Assembly (NCBI GenBank): GCA_030604905.1
Contig: JAUVVA010000020.1
Location: 1-43,458 of the forward strand
Origin: Verrucomicrobiota bacterium
GTDB taxonomy: Bacteria > Verrucomicrobiota > Verrucomicrobiia > Opitutales > Opitutaceae
Reading direction: 5' to 3'
DNA length: 43,458 nucleotides
A program made the position numbers and the translations under genes. The number at the start of each line of letters is the position of its first letter. Position 1 is the first letter of the stretch. The notes under the pieces were generated by a model. It made no database searches. It was given only the letters and a program-made list of their open reading frames with translations, and was not told the DNA's origin. Shown piece by piece: positions 19,033 to 27,314 of the stretch.

Positions 19033-19361
19033 AACACCTCGATCAGGCGCGCGCCGCCTGAGAGTTCCCGCATGATCTCCGGCCATACTCCTTCCAGCGC
19101 GGCGAGCAGAGCTTTGCTGCGGCAGTTGCCGATGCGAAGCCAGAGCACGCGAACCGCTTCCGGCCGCAAGATCGTTAGCTTCGCGAAATCTTCATCCTTG
19201 CTGACGATCACCGCTCCGGTCTCCGCGGCCCGCCGCCAGATGAGCGGGTCGGGCGATTGGGCCAGGCCGAGCTCGAGCACGTGCTCGGCTTCGTGTCCTT
19301 TGTCGCGAAGCCATCGGGCGAGCGCGACCGGCAGCTGGTTGTCGACCAGAAAGCGGATCAC
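19029..19361 (-). CDS. DUF5615 PIN-like toxin
   Basis: This 110-residue protein begins I-R-F-L-V-D-N-Q-L-P at its N-terminus and contains G-x-E-A-E-H-V, S-K-D-E-D-F and a final W-P-E-I-M-R-E-L segment, the pattern of DUF5615 (Mut7-C-like, PIN-fold) proteins. These are usually toxins, presumed RNases, paired with DUF433 antitoxins. The GTG start at 19361 overlaps the antitoxin stop as GTGA and gives the usual length. The acidic residues D6, E/D in K-D-E-D-F are in place, so it looks active. It lies antisense within the cco operon, its 3' end overlapping the upstream cco gene by four bases. Confidence 0.85.
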   Translation of the reverse strand: MIRFLVDNQLPVALARWLRDKGHEAEHVLELGLAQSPDPLIWRRAAETGAVIVSKDEDFAKLTILRPEAVRVLWLRIGNCRSKALLAALEGVWPEIMRELSGGARLIEVF

Positions 19362-19591
19362 GACGCCTTGGCTTGCAGAAACACGTGGTCGTTTTGCGCG
19401 GCCGCAAACTCCAGGCACGCGCGCAAATCATCCGGCTCCAAGAACGGGTAGTCCGCGAGGATCTCGTCCCAGCTGGCGCCCTGCGCAAGCAGCTCGAGCA
19501 CGTCTTTCACCCGCAGACGATACCCGCGAATGCAGGGACGACCGCCGCATTTGTCGGGTTCTATCGTTATACGAGAAAGGATCGCGCTCAT
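19358..19591 (-). CDS. DUF433 antitoxin
   Basis: This 77-residue protein has the DUF433 hallmark: I-x-x-x-P-D-K-C-G-G-R-P-C-I-R-G-Y-R-L-x-V, then L-E-L-L-A-Q-G and D-E-I-L-A-D-Y-P-F-L. It would neutralise the DUF5615 partner and act as an autorepressor; the family fold is a small winged or HTH-like domain. It is translated first and coupled to the toxin by a GTGA overlap. Its ATG is antisense to, and shares bases with, the ATG of ccoI (CATG at 19589-19592), so the promoter of the pair must lie inside the ccoI coding region. Confidence 0.88.
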   Translation of the reverse strand: MSAILSRITIEPDKCGGRPCIRGYRLRVKDVLELLAQGASWDEILADYPFLEPDDLRACLEFAAAQNDHVFLQAKAS

Positions 19592-21947
19592 GATCGCAGA
19601 GTTATCGGAACCCCGGAGGAAATCAAGAAACGCCCCCCGCTGCGCGCACTGCGGCGCGCCGACCGCCGCGGGCGAGGAGTATTGCTGCGCGGGCTGCGCC
19701 TTCGTGGCGCGGCTGATCCGCGACGAGGGGCTGGAGAATTTTTATGCGCTCAAGGACAAGGTAACCCCGCCCGCCGACGGCGCCCTCGAGCCGGCGCGGG
19801 ATTTTGGCTGGCTCGTCGAGGCCGCCCAGACCGCCGAGGCCGCGGCTACACGCGACGGACGCGTCGCCGAGCTCGAGCTCGGCGCGCAAGGCATGTCCTG
19901 CGCCGCCTGCGGCTGGTTGATCGAGCGCCTCTACAAGCGCCGCCCGGGCGCGGGCGAGATCGAGGCCTCGGCCGAGACCGGCCGCGTGCGCCTGCGCTGG
20001 GCGCCTGGCGGCGGTTTCGAAGCCGCCGCCTTCGCGCGCGAGTTGCAGCGCTTCGGCTACCTGCTCGGCCCGATCGGCGCGGAGGTGAAGGAGAGGGAGT
20101 CGGAGAGCCGCATGTTGGCGCGCAAGGCCGGCCTCGCCGGCGCGCTCGCGATGAACGCGATGATGGCCGCCTTCCCCTACTACCTGGGCATGGCGGCGGA
20201 CTATGAATACGCCCGGCTCTTCGAGGCGGCGGGTTTTCTCTTCGCCACGCTGAGCGTCTTCGCCTGCGGCACCTATTTTCTGGGTCGTGCGGCGGGCATG
20301 TTGCGGGCGCGTCAGCTCCACCTCGACCTGCCGATCGCGCTCGGCATCGTCGGCGCCTACCTCGGCTCCACCTGGGGCTGGCTGACGGTGAACCCCGAGG
20401 CGCAATACTTCGATTTCGTGACCGGCTTTATCGCGCTGATGCTGACCGGTCGCTGGGCGCAGGTGGCGGCGGTGGAGCGCAACCGCAAGCGCCTGCTCCG
20501 CGAGCAACCCGTGGCCTCGCGCGTGCGGGTGTGGCGGGCGGACGATTGGACGGAGGCCGAGGCGGAGTCGCTCCGCGAGGGCGAGCGTTTCGTGGTCGCG
20601 GCCGGCGCGCGCGTGCCGGTGGAGGCGCGACTGGAGGCGGGCGAGGCCGAGTTTTCGCTCGCGTGGATCACGGGCGAGGCGGAGCCGCGGCTTTTCCGCG
20701 CCGGCCAACGCGTCCCCGCGGGCGCGCTGCTCGCGGGCGGTGGCGCGGCGGTGGAGTTCACCGCGACGCAGGGCTGGGCCGGCTCGCTCCTCGCGGAGTT
20801 GTCGCGACCGGTGGAGCGCGCGCCGGAGCGCACCCGCCTCATCGAGGTCGTGGTGAAGTGGTATCTCATCGGCATCCTCAGCACCGCCTTTGGCGCGGGC
20901 CTGTGGTGGGGCTGGACCACGCGCGATGTCGCCGAGACGGGCGCGGTGGTGATCTCGATCCTCGTCGTGTCCTGCCCCTGCGCGCTCGGGCTCGCGTTTC
21001 CGCTCGCCGAGGAGATCGCGACGGTGCGGCTGCGGCGGCGCGGCGTGTTTATCCGCGCGGGCGAGATCTGGCAGCGGCTCAGCCGCGTGCGCACGGTGGT
21101 CTTCGACAAGACCGGCACGCTCACGCGCGAGACGCCCGCGCTCCGCCAGCCCGAGGCGCTCGAAACGCTGGGTGCCGAGGCGCGCGCTGCCCTGCTCGCG
21201 CTGGTGCGCGACAACCCGCACCCGGTGGGGCGGGCCTTGCACGAGGCGATTTTGCTGCGGGGCTGGGACGTCACGCCGCTCCCGGGCCTGGTGGTGGAGG
21301 AGACCGGTCGCGGTGTGCGGCTGGGCGAGTGGACGCTCGAGCGCGCGGGCGAGGGCGGCGGCGACGCGGCCCTGCGCTGCGCGGGCGAGACTTTCGCGCG
21401 CTTCTCGTTCACGGAGGCGCTGCGCGACGACGCCCGCGAGGAGCTGGCGGCGCTCAAGCGGCGCGGGCTCGGGCTGGCCGTGCTGAGCGGCGATCGCGAT
21501 GAGAAGGTCGCGGCGCTGGCGCGCGAACTGGGCGTGTCCGCGGAGTGGGCGAAGGGAGGGCTAGACCCGCGCGAGAAAGCGGCCTGGCTCGATGCGCACG
21601 CCGACGGCACCGGTCTGATGCTTGGCGACGGCGCCAACGACAGCCTGGCCTTCGACCGCGCGCTGTGCCGCGGCACGCCGGCCGTGCACCGCGGCGTTCT
21701 CGGCACCAAGGCGGACTTTTACTACCTCGGTCGCGGCATTGGCGGGGTGCGCGCGCTGCTCGAGGTGAACGACGCGCGACGCAGCACGCACGCGGCGCTG
21801 CTGGTGTTCATGATCGCTTACAACCTCACCGCCGTAGGCCTCGCGGCGACCGGGCACATGAACCCGCTCTTTGCGGCGGTGCTCATGCCGCTCAGCTCGC
21901 TCGCCACGCTGGTGATCGTGTGGATGGGGCTGCGGCGAAGCGCCTAG
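19590..21947 (+). CDS. ccoI: Copper-translocating P1B-type ATPase CcoI
   Basis: This 785-residue P-type ATPase loads copper for cbb3 oxidase assembly. In order it has an N-terminal Cys-rich metal-binding domain (C18, C21, C32, C33, C36), a heavy-metal-associated domain with M-S-C104-A-A-C107, membrane helices with C462-P-C464, the phosphorylated D506-K-T-G-T, an H-P motif and G-D-G-A-N-D-S in place of the common G-D-G-I-N-D-A. The ATG at 19590 has a weak AAAGG nine bases upstream, inside the antisense antitoxin gene. The stop TAG shares a CTAG with the stop of the convergent gene. It is separated from the rest of the cco operon by the antisense toxin-antitoxin pair. Confidence 0.94.
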   Translation: MIAELSEPRRKSRNAPRCAHCGAPTAAGEEYCCAGCAFVARLIRDEGLENFYALKDKVTPPADGALEPARDFGWLVEAAQTAEAAATRDGRVAELELGAQGMSCAACGWLIERLYKRRPGAGEIEASAETGRVRLRWAPGGGFEAAAFARELQRFGYLLGPIGAEVKERESESRMLARKAGLAGALAMNAMMAAFPYYLGMAADYEYARLFEAAGFLFATLSVFACGTYFLGRAAGMLRARQLHLDLPIALGIVGAYLGSTWGWLTVNPEAQYFDFVTGFIALMLTGRWAQVAAVERNRKRLLREQPVASRVRVWRADDWTEAEAESLREGERFVVAAGARVPVEARLEAGEAEFSLAWITGEAEPRLFRAGQRVPAGALLAGGGAAVEFTATQGWAGSLLAELSRPVERAPERTRLIEVVVKWYLIGILSTAFGAGLWWGWTTRDVAETGAVVISILVVSCPCALGLAFPLAEEIATVRLRRRGVFIRAGEIWQRLSRVRTVVFDKTGTLTRETPALRQPEALETLGAEARAALLALVRDNPHPVGRALHEAILLRGWDVTPLPGLVVEETGRGVRLGEWTLERAGEGGGDAALRCAGETFARFSFTEALRDDAREELAALKRRGLGLAVLSGDRDEKVAALARELGVSAEWAKGGLDPREKAAWLDAHADGTGLMLGDGANDSLAFDRALCRGTPAVHRGVLGTKADFYYLGRGIGGVRALLEVNDARRSTHAALLVFMIAYNLTAVGLAATGHMNPLFAAVLMPLSSLATLVIVWMGLRRSA

Positions 21948-24004
21948 CGGGAGTCGCGCTCGAGGTTGAGCCACGCGCGCTCGGCGAGGCTTAGCGTCAC
22001 GCGCAGGCACTCGAGCGAGCTCTCGGTCTCGGCGAGTGTGCGCGGGCCGATGAGGGCGAAGGCGGGGAAGGGCTGCGCGAGCACGTAGGCCGCGGCGAGC
22101 GCGGGCGGCGACACGCCCTTCTCGTGGGCGAGGGCGACGAGGCGCGCGCGGCGCTCCCAGTTGTCGGGGGCATACCAGCAGCGCACGAGCTCCTTGTCCT
22201 CGAGGCGCTCGGGCGCGGCGCGCTCGGTGAAAAAGCCGCGCGCCTGGCTGGACCAGGCGAGCAGCGCCACCTCCTCGGGCCCCCCGGCGCGGGCGGCCAG
22301 CCAGGCGCGCGACTCGGCGTCGGAGGCGCTGAGGCAGCCGGCCCAGGGCGCCTCGACCATGCGGGCGAGGGAGAATTGATTGGAGAGCAGGCCAAAGCCC
22401 GGCAGGCCCTTGGCCTTCGCGTAGGCGTTGGCCTCGGCGATGCGCGCGGTCGACCAGTTGGAGCCGCCGAAGGCGCCGCGGATGCGGCCGGCGCGGGCTT
22501 CGCCGGCGAGGGCCTCGAGCAGCTCGCCCGCCGGCACCTCGAGGTTGTCGCGGTGCAGGCAATACAGGTCGCAGTGGTCGGTTTGCAGGCGATCGAGCGA
22601 TTCGCGCAGCTGGCGCACGATCTGATCGGGCGTGCACAGCGGGGTGTGGCCGCCCTTCACGAGGACGACCGCCTCTTCGCGCACGCCGCGGGCGCGCATC
22701 CAGGCGCCGAGGAGGCGCTCCATGCGCCCGCCGCCGTAGATGTAGGCGGTGTCGAAGGCGTTGCCGCCGCGCTCGAAGTAGTCGTCCCACATGGCGGCGC
22801 CGTGGGAGAAGGAGAGCTGGTTGTCGCAGCCCATGAAGAGCCGCGAGACGGGCTTGGCGAGGCCGGCGATGCGGCCGGCGGGGATGGTCTCGGGCGAGCC
22901 GGGGGCGCGCCGGGCGAGGGGCCGGCGGGCGAGGGTGAGGGGGCCGGCGGCGGCGGGTTTTTCGGCGGCGTATTCGAGGCCGATGGCGCGGCGCCAGCGG
23001 TCGAGCGCGGCGAGGTTGCCGAGGGTGTCCTCGGGCGGCATGGCGGGCACGGCGCGCGCGCCGGAGCGGAGGGCCTCGGCGAAGGCGTCGGCCTCGAGCG
23101 CGTAGACGTTGGGCGCGTCGATCTCGAAGATCTCGGGCGCGGAGGCTCCGCGGCGCTGGAGGCGGATCACCTGGCCGCCGCCGCTCTTCATCACGACCCA
23201 GGGGTGCGGCACCTCGATGAAGCCCTCGGTGCCGAAGATGCGCGCGGCGTTGTCGATCGCGACGCCGATGGCGGTGGAGAGCTGGGCGAGGATACCGCTC
23301 GCGAAGCGGAGCGTGGCGGTGGCGCAGATATCGACGCCGCTCTCGGGGTGGAGTTGTCCGCTGCCTGTCACCTCGACCGGCTCGGCGAAGGGCGCGCCGG
23401 TGGCTGCGCCGGCGACGAGGCGCGCGAAGGACATGGGGTAGCAGCCGACGTCGAGGATGCCGCCGCCGCCGAGGGCGTTTTTCCAGAGGCGGGATTCGGG
23501 CGCGTAGTCGCTGCGGAAGCCGAAGCCGGCGGAGATCAGCCTCACCTCGCCGATGGCGCCGGAGCGCACCAGCTCGACGACCTTGGCGGTCTGCGGGTGG
23601 CAGCGATACATGAAGGCCTCCATGAAGAGCACGCCGGCGCGGCGCGCGGCCTGGATCATCACCATGGCCTCGCCGTGGTTGAGGCCGGCGGGTTTTTCGC
23701 AGAGCAGGTGTTTGCCGGCCTCGGCGGTCTTGACCGCCCATTCGATGTGCTCGGGGTGGGGCGTGGCGAGGTAGACCGCCTCGACCTCGGGGTCGGCGAG
23801 CAGCGCCTCGTAGCTCGCGTGGGTGTGCTCGGGGGCGACCCCGTGTTCGGCGGCGAAGCGGGCGGCGCTCTCGGCGGAGCGGCTGCCGACGGCGACGAGG
23901 CGGCCGCGGCGGGAGGCGGCGAGGCCGCGGGCGAAGGTGCCGGCGATGCGGCCGGTGGAGAGGATGCCCCAGCGCAGGGGCTCGGGGTTGGCGGGCGTGG
24001 ACAT
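21944..24004 (-). CDS. Gfo/Idh/MocA oxidoreductase fused to aldo/keto reductase
   Basis: This 686-residue protein carries two dehydrogenase domains. Residues 8-330 are a Gfo/Idh/MocA NAD(P)-dependent sugar dehydrogenase, with G-I-L-S-T-G-R-I-A-G-T-F at the Rossmann turn and C-E-K-P-A in the catalytic region. Residues about 365-680 are an aldo/keto reductase with the D-T-A-Y-I-Y-G-G-G, V-L-V-K-G-G-H and C-L-H-R-D-N motifs of the Asp-Tyr-Lys-His tetrad. The linker is Pro/Ala/Arg-rich. The pair could interconvert a sugar through a keto intermediate, but the substrate is unknown. The frame is open 100 codons further upstream; the ATG at 24004 is the start that gives a normal N-terminus. Confidence 0.9.
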   Translation of the reverse strand: MSTPANPEPLRWGILSTGRIAGTFARGLAASRRGRLVAVGSRSAESAARFAAEHGVAPEHTHASYEALLADPEVEAVYLATPHPEHIEWAVKTAEAGKHLLCEKPAGLNHGEAMVMIQAARRAGVLFMEAFMYRCHPQTAKVVELVRSGAIGEVRLISAGFGFRSDYAPESRLWKNALGGGGILDVGCYPMSFARLVAGAATGAPFAEPVEVTGSGQLHPESGVDICATATLRFASGILAQLSTAIGVAIDNAARIFGTEGFIEVPHPWVVMKSGGGQVIRLQRRGASAPEIFEIDAPNVYALEADAFAEALRSGARAVPAMPPEDTLGNLAALDRWRRAIGLEYAAEKPAAAGPLTLARRPLARRAPGSPETIPAGRIAGLAKPVSRLFMGCDNQLSFSHGAAMWDDYFERGGNAFDTAYIYGGGRMERLLGAWMRARGVREEAVVLVKGGHTPLCTPDQIVRQLRESLDRLQTDHCDLYCLHRDNLEVPAGELLEALAGEARAGRIRGAFGGSNWSTARIAEANAYAKAKGLPGFGLLSNQFSLARMVEAPWAGCLSASDAESRAWLAARAGGPEEVALLAWSSQARGFFTERAAPERLEDKELVRCWYAPDNWERRARLVALAHEKGVSPPALAAAYVLAQPFPAFALIGPRTLAETESSLECLRVTLSLAERAWLNLERDSR

Positions 24005-24076
24005 GGGGAGGCGGCGAGCATCGCCCGAAGCGCGGCGCGTTGCCAAGCGCGGCGCGCGCGCTTCAGGCTTTCCCCC

Positions 24077-24817
24077 ATGCCGCTCACCAAGGCCGAGACC
24101 CAGCGTCTGCGCGACCTGCGCGAGAAGAAGCACCGCGAGGCCGCGGGGCTCTTCGTCGTGGAGGGGCCGAAGGTCGTGGGGGAACTGCTCGCGGCCGGCG
24201 CGGAGCTGGCCGAGCTCTACGCGACGGCGGAGTGGACGGCGGCGCCGCTGGACGACCCGCGCCTGCGCATGCTCACGGCGGCGGAGATGGCGCGGGTGAG
24301 CCACTTCCCGACGCCCTCGCCGGTCCTCGCGGTGGGGCGCTTGCGGCGGGCGGCCCCCACCCCGGGTGAGCTGGCGCGCGGGCTCACGCTGGCGCTCGAC
24401 GGCATCCAGGATCCGGGCAACGTGGGCACGCTGCTGCGGCTCGCGGATTGGTTTGGCTTTGCCCGCGTGCTGCTCTCGCCGGACTCGGCGGATTTGTTTT
24501 CGCAGAAGGTGATCAACGCCTCGATGGGCTCCTTCGCGCGGGTGCGCGTGCTCACGCTCGAGCTCGGGCCGGCGCTGGCCGAGGCGGCGCGGGCGGGCGC
24601 GCCGGTGCTGGGCTGCGACCTGGAGGGCGAGTCGGTTTACGGACTCGCGCCGCTGCGCGACGCGGTGGTGGTGGTGGGCAGCGAGGGGCGCGGGCCCTCG
24701 GCGGCGGTGCGCGCGGAGGTGACGCGGTGGATCACGATTCCGCGGGTGGGCGGGGCGGAGTCGCTCAACGCCGCGGTGGCGGCGGGCATCGTGTGCGCGG
24801 CGCTGCGGCGGAGCTGA
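24077..24817 (+). CDS. TrmH/SpoU-family RNA 2'-O-methyltransferase
   Basis: This 246-residue enzyme has a small N-terminal substrate-binding domain (1-85) and the knotted SPOUT domain. The three family motifs are D-G-I-Q-D-P-G-N-V-G-T-L-L-R, V-V-V-V-G-S-E-G-R-G-P and I-P-R-V-G-G-A-E-S-L-N-A-A-V-A. It methylates the 2'-O of a ribose in rRNA or tRNA using S-adenosylmethionine; the length and order fit the TrmH/RlmB type, but which RNA is not clear. It is divergent from the oxidoreductase fusion, with only 72 bases between start codons. No Shine-Dalgarno sequence precedes the ATG. Confidence 0.92.
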   Translation: MPLTKAETQRLRDLREKKHREAAGLFVVEGPKVVGELLAAGAELAELYATAEWTAAPLDDPRLRMLTAAEMARVSHFPTPSPVLAVGRLRRAAPTPGELARGLTLALDGIQDPGNVGTLLRLADWFGFARVLLSPDSADLFSQKVINASMGSFARVRVLTLELGPALAEAARAGAPVLGCDLEGESVYGLAPLRDAVVVVGSEGRGPSAAVRAEVTRWITIPRVGGAESLNAAVAAGIVCAALRRS

Positions 24818-24844
24818 CGCTCCGCTGGTGGTCTTGGCCCGGGT

Positions 24845-26092
24845 CTACCCGACGCGTTTTTCCGCGGCGGACGAGGCGGCCGGGCCGGGGGCGGCGCGGA
24901 GGCGCACCCAGAAACGGCTGCCGGAGGCGCCTTCGACGCCCTCGACGCCGATGCGGCCCTGCAGGCGCTCCACGGCCCGCTGGGTGATGGCGAGGCCGAT
25001 GCCGGTGCCGGGGTGGCGCGAGTGGAGGCGCTCGAAGAGGCGGAAGATGCGCTCGCGCGCCATGTCGGGGATGCCGGTGCCGTTGTCGGTGAAGAGAATC
25101 GTGACGTGGTCTTCGTCGCGCTCGGCGCTGATCTCGACGCGCGGGGCGGTGCCGGGCGGCACGAACTTGATGCCGTTGCCGATGAGGTTCTGAAACACGA
25201 CTTGGAGCAGCAGGGCGTCGCCGAGCACGAGGGGCAGGGGCTCGGGCGCCACGACCTCGGCCTTTCGCTCCGCGATCTCGACCTCCATGAGCGAGCGCAC
25301 GGTGCGAAGGACCTCGTCGAGCGAGACGGTGCCGAGGCGGAGTTCCTGGCGGCCGATGGTGGCGTATTTGAGGAGGTCGGTGATGAGGGCGTCCATGCGC
25401 GTCACGGAGGCCTGCATGCGGTCGAGGTGGGCGCGCGCCTCGGGCGAGAGCTCCTTGCCATGGTCCTCGATCAGGATCTGGGCGAAGGCGGAGAGGCCGC
25501 GGAGGGGCGCGCGCAGATCGTGGGCGACGGAGTAGTTGAAGCGCTCGAGGTCCTGGTTGAGCTGCTCCACCTCGAGGCGGCGCTGCTCGCTCTCGCGGGC
25601 GTCCGAGATCATGCGGAGCACGCGCGGCACGAGGGGGATGATGACGATGGCGGTGGCGACCGAGGCGGCGGCGGTGACGGCCTTGATGTATCCCGAAAGC
25701 CAATACATGGGATGCCAGATCACGACGACCTCCATGAAGTGGGTGAAGCCGCAGGTGATGATGAAGAGGCCGAAGGCGAGGAAGACCCAGTTGAGGGGGA
25801 TGTTGCGGCTGGAGCGCCAGACGAGGTAGGCGAGGGTGCAGGAGATGGAGAGGTAGGCCGCGCCGATCAGGAAATCGGTGATGACGTGCAGCCAGACCAG
25901 GCGGGGCTCGCGCAGGTAGCAGTATTCGTGGGGCACCCCGATGCGGGCGAAGACGGGCATGCCGACGAGCTGAAAGAGCAGCATGCCGCCGATCACCGCG
26001 CCCAGGATGCAGAGGCCGTAGCGAAAGGCGGGGTGGGCGATGAAGCCCGGCAGGCGCTCGGGGCGCGGACTCGATGCGGGGGGGGACATCAC
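24845..26092 (-). CDS. Histidine kinase with ethylene-receptor-like sensor domain
   Basis: This 415-residue kinase has membrane helices at about 25-42, 68-92, 100-125 and 133-158. The helices at 68-125 carry D73, Y80, C114-G-F-T-H118. The spacing matches the ethylene-binding, copper-coordinating site of ETR1-type receptors (Asp25, Tyr32, Cys65, His69), and the H-P-x-Y-W-L-S-G segment that follows is typical of bacterial members. Then come the H-box S-V-A-H191-D-L-R-A-P-L, an N-box (N-L-I-G-N-G), D-N-G-T-G-I-P and G-T-G-I-G-L-A-I, so the kinase is intact. It may bind ethylene through Cu(I), or another small ligand. The start overlaps the stop of the response regulator upstream by four bases. 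Confidence 0.88.
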   Translation of the reverse strand: MMSPPASSPRPERLPGFIAHPAFRYGLCILGAVIGGMLLFQLVGMPVFARIGVPHEYCYLREPRLVWLHVITDFLIGAAYLSISCTLAYLVWRSSRNIPLNWVFLAFGLFIITCGFTHFMEVVVIWHPMYWLSGYIKAVTAAASVATAIVIIPLVPRVLRMISDARESEQRRLEVEQLNQDLERFNYSVAHDLRAPLRGLSAFAQILIEDHGKELSPEARAHLDRMQASVTRMDALITDLLKYATIGRQELRLGTVSLDEVLRTVRSLMEVEIAERKAEVVAPEPLPLVLGDALLLQVVFQNLIGNGIKFVPPGTAPRVEISAERDEDHVTILFTDNGTGIPDMARERIFRLFERLHSRHPGTGIGLAITQRAVERLQGRIGVEGVEGASGSRFWVRLRAAPGPAASSAAEKRVG

Positions 26093-26532
26093 ATCGGGAG
26101 CCGGGAGCCGGTGACGTTAAAGCTGCCCCACCACGCGATGAGCGCACGGGCGAAGGCGTCGAGTCTCTCGGAGCGCAGCGGTTTGACGGCGTAGGAGCTG
26201 GCGCCGAGTTCGTAGGCTTGGCGAACGTCGCGTTCGAGGGTGGAGGAGGAGAACACGATGACGGGGAAACTATGCACGGTCTGCGCGGCCCGCCAGCGCA
26301 GGACCTCAAATCCGTCCATGCGGGGCATCTTGAGGTCGAGCAGGAGGAGGTCGGCGGGGGGATGGGCGCTGCGGTCGGAGTAGGGCGGCAGGCCGGCGAG
26401 GTAGGCGACGGCCTGCTCGCCGTCGGGCACGCGGATGAGCTGGAATTCGGAGCCGGCGCGACGGAGCGCGCGCTCGAGCAGGAGGGCGTCGTTCTCGTCG
26501 TCTTCGGCCACCAGCAGGACCTTCTTCGTCAT
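26089..26532 (-). CDS. Single-domain response regulator (Rcp1-like)
   Basis: This 147-residue receiver domain has no output domain. It has E10-D11-D12, the phospho-acceptor D66 in L-L-L-L-D-L-K-M-P, S/T in V-F-S-S-S and the K of Y-A-V-K-P-L. The longer loop between the second strand and the third is typical of Rcp1-like partners of bacterial phytochrome and ethylene-receptor-type kinases. It is the first gene of a two-gene unit; its stop overlaps the start of the kinase by four bases, so they are certainly translated together. It may pass the phosphate on to another protein or control the kinase by feedback. Confidence 0.92.
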   Translation of the reverse strand: MTKKVLLVAEDDENDALLLERALRRAGSEFQLIRVPDGEQAVAYLAGLPPYSDRSAHPPADLLLLDLKMPRMDGFEVLRWRAAQTVHSFPVIVFSSSTLERDVRQAYELGASSYAVKPLRSERLDAFARALIAWWGSFNVTGSRLPM

Positions 26533-26736
26533 AGGCTTTGGCGCAGGCTGGGGCCGGCGCGGGGGCCGTCAAGGGGCGCCCGGAGGGCCGGGAGCGGGCG
26601 CGCGGGCTGCGTCATTCGTGAGGCGGGCGGCGCCGTGCCCAAGATTGGGGGCGGGGCCGGGCGGCGGGTCCGGGCTCGCGCCGGGGGGCCGGGCGCGGAG
26701 GCCGGCGGACGAGCGTGGGGACGGGGCGCCGGCCGC
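26533..26736. other. Short GC-rich gap
   Basis: This gap of 204 bases lies between two minus-strand genes. It is extremely G-rich on the plus strand. I see no gene, tRNA or terminator in it; it could contain the promoter of the response regulator and kinase unit. Confidence 0.3.
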
Positions 26737-27201
26737 TCAGCCGGGCGCGGGTGCGGTCGGGGAGGCGGGCCCGGCTTGGAGCGCGGCGAGGGCGCATTGC
26801 CAGGCGAGGAGGGCGCAGGCGTGGCGGGCGGGGTAGGCGCGGACGGCGGCGAGGGCCGCGAGGTCGCCGGGGAGCGAGGGCTCGGCGGCGGGCGCGGGTC
26901 GGCCTTGGAGCAGGGCCTCGAGCGCCGAGGCCAGCTGGGGGACCTCGGCGCTGCCGCGGCCGGTCAAGGCGGTGGTGGCCAGCGAGGCGGAGGCCTGGGA
27001 GAGGGCGCAGCCGGAGCCGGTGAAGGCGGCCGCGCGGATGCGACCGGCGGGATCGAGCTCAAGGTGCAGGGTGCAGCGATCTCCGCAGGCGGGGTTTTCG
27101 CGGGTGGCGACGCGGTTGGCCGTGGGCAGCGGGCCGCGGTTGCGCGGGCGGCGGCGGTGCTCCTCGATGATGGCTTGGAAAAGCTCGGCGGCGTCGGACA
27201 T
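26737..27201 (-). CDS. SufU/IscU-like iron-sulfur scaffold or zinc-dependent sulfurtransferase
   Basis: This 154-residue protein has the three conserved cysteines of the SufU/NifU-N family, in N-P-A-C-G-D, G-S-G-C-A-L-S-Q-A-S-A-S-L and A-R-H-A-C-A-L-L-A-W. It has the L-x-x-x-I-x-E-H-R-R-R-P-R-N start that is also typical. SufU accepts sulfur from SufS for Fe-S cluster assembly. The usual insertion between the second and third Cys, with the A-L-x-G-R pattern, is present, favouring SufU over IscU. No other suf gene is nearby. The C-terminus is a short Ala/Pro tail. Confidence 0.87.
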   Translation of the reverse strand: MSDAAELFQAIIEEHRRRPRNRGPLPTANRVATRENPACGDRCTLHLELDPAGRIRAAAFTGSGCALSQASASLATTALTGRGSAEVPQLASALEALLQGRPAPAAEPSLPGDLAALAAVRAYPARHACALLAWQCALAALQAGPASPTAPAPG

Positions 27202-27314
27202 GCGAAGGCCGGGAGCGAAGGGCGCGAGGGGACGAAGGTCGAAGCGGAAAAACGAGGCGGCGGCCGTGGGGGGGCGCCGGGAGCCGGGCGGCGCAGGTCG
27301 CGCCCGGGCCGCGA

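Noticed and set aside
22124..24060. Plus-strand frame in front of the TrmH gene, opposite the oxidoreductase fusion
   Set aside because: It is a shadow of the minus-strand fusion; the methyltransferase begins at its own ATG at 24077.
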